The position numbers were made by a program, and so were the translations under genes. 64,000 nt of DNA from Branchiostoma floridae (taxonomy: Eukaryota > Chordata > Leptocardii > Amphioxiformes > Branchiostomatidae), in contig NC_049981.1 of NCBI RefSeq assembly GCF_000003815.2, positions 1,268,600-1,332,599 on the forward strand. The letters run 5' to 3'. The notes below the pieces were generated by a model that worked only from the letters and a program-made list of their open reading frames with translations, was not told the origin of the DNA and did no database searches. Of the stretch, positions 54,101 to 57,100 are shown in pieces (position 1 is the first letter of the stretch; every line of letters starts with the position of its first letter).

Positions 54101-57100
54101 TCGGTACAATGGCTGGAGGGAGAGGACGACCTATCAGATAAGCCCTTTCAGAGTGGACGGAATGAGCTTCGTCTGGAAAATGTGTTAGAAAGCGCAAACT
54201 ACACTTGTGTGGCTACCAGTGAGTTGGGTGTCGTGGAACACACGGTACAAGTTACGGTTAAGGGTAGGTTTCTTTTATAACATGATATGGCCTACAACAG
54301 CCGCTGAAGGTTGAACAATACCAATGGCTAACACATGGAAGCGCTATATGCAGTATTAGTAACACTCTGAATCATTGGCCAATCTATGTCTCTCTTTAAT
54401 CGTAATTCCGTAAAACAACGTGAAATGGTCCCTTTGCATATATAAGACGTACGATTCCAAACAATTCTTCTTAATTTTGTTACTTATTTTCATTTTACTG
54501 GTGTCTATTGTTATAATTTTGCTGACCAGTAGAATACAAAATTAATAATTACTTTGTTCAGTAAAAATACAAATCCTTTTGACGGGCGTACAATAAAAGT
54601 CTAGTATTTTACAATCTTCATTACTTACGATAATTCAGCTTATCGATAGCTTCTTTTACACAAAATTTCGTTCTTTTTCATGCAAGATGCCCTAGCTATG
54701 GTGGAAGGTTACACCGTTCGGCGTGGAGACTGTCCTGGGAACGACATCTGGGGTATCTACGCACGCTACACCACGTTAGAAGACTGTGCCCGGCGGTGTA
54801 CACGTAATCCCCGCTGTGTGGCCTTCATGTTCTTTGATAACCAGGAGTGCTACCCGAAGTCCCAGTCTTGTGACGAAACAGCCCTTACAAACCCAAAGTC
54901 TGTTTTCTATGACAGAATTGTTGGTGAGTAGCAAGAAGGCCCCGATAAGTTAGTACACAGATGATATTGCGCATGTGAGAGGTAAAAGGATAAAATGCTA
55001 ATGTATCAATTATTCACTATCCAGACAGTCGTGTTTTGCTGTAACCAAGTCGATCGTCACTTAGGGCCCGTAAGCTTTGACATTACCCACAATCCCAGAT
55101 AATTTGACACACTTGCCAAGTAGGGCTTAACGTTAGTTGGGTTGATATTAATCTGAATCGACATTATCACCCGCTGGCAGCTAAATAGAGTTCGAAAATT
55201 AAACAAAGTATGTAAAAATTATAGACAGCTCTCCAACAACATACTTTTGTAGATACAACAAAATGCAGATACAACAAAAATGTAGATACAACGGCTACGA
55301 AATTGAGGTGTTGTTGTACAATCATGAAGAAGTTAGCTTCACCAAAATATATTCATCACTGAATATAAAGGAATGACAACACTGGTTTGCGGTGAGGAAT
55401 ACATTTTCAGGTTGCAAGCAGACAGTTTAAAACAATTTGACAGGGCCGACTTCTAAGTTAGAATTTTAGCACAAGGATGCTTTTTCCCGAAAAACTGACA
55501 GATGCAGACAGTACTGTCCTGATTATGTTGATTTACCCGGGCCATTCTACGTAGTTTGATAAAGTTTTCTTAAATTAACAACTAGTAGTCTGCCAACGCA
55601 TGTGATCCCGGCCCAAACAATTTTATTTGTATTTGTATTGAAAAGGAATTCACCCTGGTATCCGTTGAATTGCTGGAAACAGGTTAGAATAGTGTGCACT
55701 TACTCATGTCCTTACTCATCGTGCACCAGTCCACAGTGTAACAATACCCTTCTTACTGTTACAGAGGATGACGTTGACGGCTCAATAGACGGCGAGCCTT
55801 CAGCTGCACTGTACTCTGAACCAAAATGGCGATCTTTTTACCGGTCTGGTGGGGTATCTGCAAGGCTCCGCAGTCAGGAGACGGATGAGTCGAAAGAGGC
55901 TGAAGCTGAACCTGAGGGATCAGGCTTGGTGAGGAAGGTGTTCGGTCTGCCCATATACAGGAAACGACGTCACGTTCCACAAGATGAATCCTCATCAGAC
56001 AGCTTCCTTGCCATTGGTGGAAAGACATATCGTTTTCCGGTATGTAGAATTTGAATTCAAATTGATATTAGGAATACACTAATTTCTCAGTTGTAAGTTT
56101 TGACTTTAATGTATCTGTGTTCGTCAGATCTTATTTATCGTACACGTAATGAGTTTCCTGGTATCAAAATTACTTTGTTGCACTTTTCACAAAATCAAAT
56201 TTTAGAAAGAATACTTCAAAATTGGTAGAAATTGGAACAAGCTTCCACAGTATTTCTTCCCTGTGGGATACATTCTAAATCAAGTCAAGGAGAAACAAAC
56301 GTTTAGAATCCAGTACTGTAACCCAAAACGAATGAGTGGCACAACGAGCCCTTTTTTTGTAGATAAGAAATAATGCTTTTGAAATTTTGACGTACATCAA
56401 CGACTTCAAGAACGTGCTGCACCTTTTTCGATTTAACGTTAAACGACAAAATTTTTTGGAACGACGCAGTAGTTGAAAGATGATGAATAATCAGTCACAT
56501 TATTGTTGCTGTTTAATCTAAAATGCTGACTGTTTTATCACTTTTCATATCATGCGACGATTTTGAATTTACTTCCTTCTAGTCGCAGAGCCCGAACCAG
56601 TACGCCGTGGCAGAGGTTCGTTGAATTTTTGTTTTACATCTTCATTGGACTTTCCACTTCGCATATATGTAACGACAGAGTATCAAGCCTATTGTTGATA
56701 GTACCATTAAATAAGTCATACCATTAAATAGTACCATTAAATAAGTCATCAAAGGCACTGCCATGCAAGAACTGTAACCAGTAACTGACTGAGGCCCTGG
56801 CTGAAGCTATCGACCGTCTCGCGAGACGACAATCAGTCGATCCAAGATAATCTAAAACTCTTAATTTGATGTATTTAGACATTAATACCTTACTGAAGAC
56901 GTATTGAACTCGGCTGCCGACTCGGATACTTGAACCACAGCATTTTCTTTTCGAAAAGCAAACGACGAATATGTTGTAGTTTTTTGCAATTGTTTGCGCT
57001 CAACTTCAATCAGCACTGTTTCTCAAAAGTGGTCTCTAGATAGCGATCAGTAGTTCTAGGATCTGAATTGATTGGCGACAATAATCAAGAACTAAAACTA

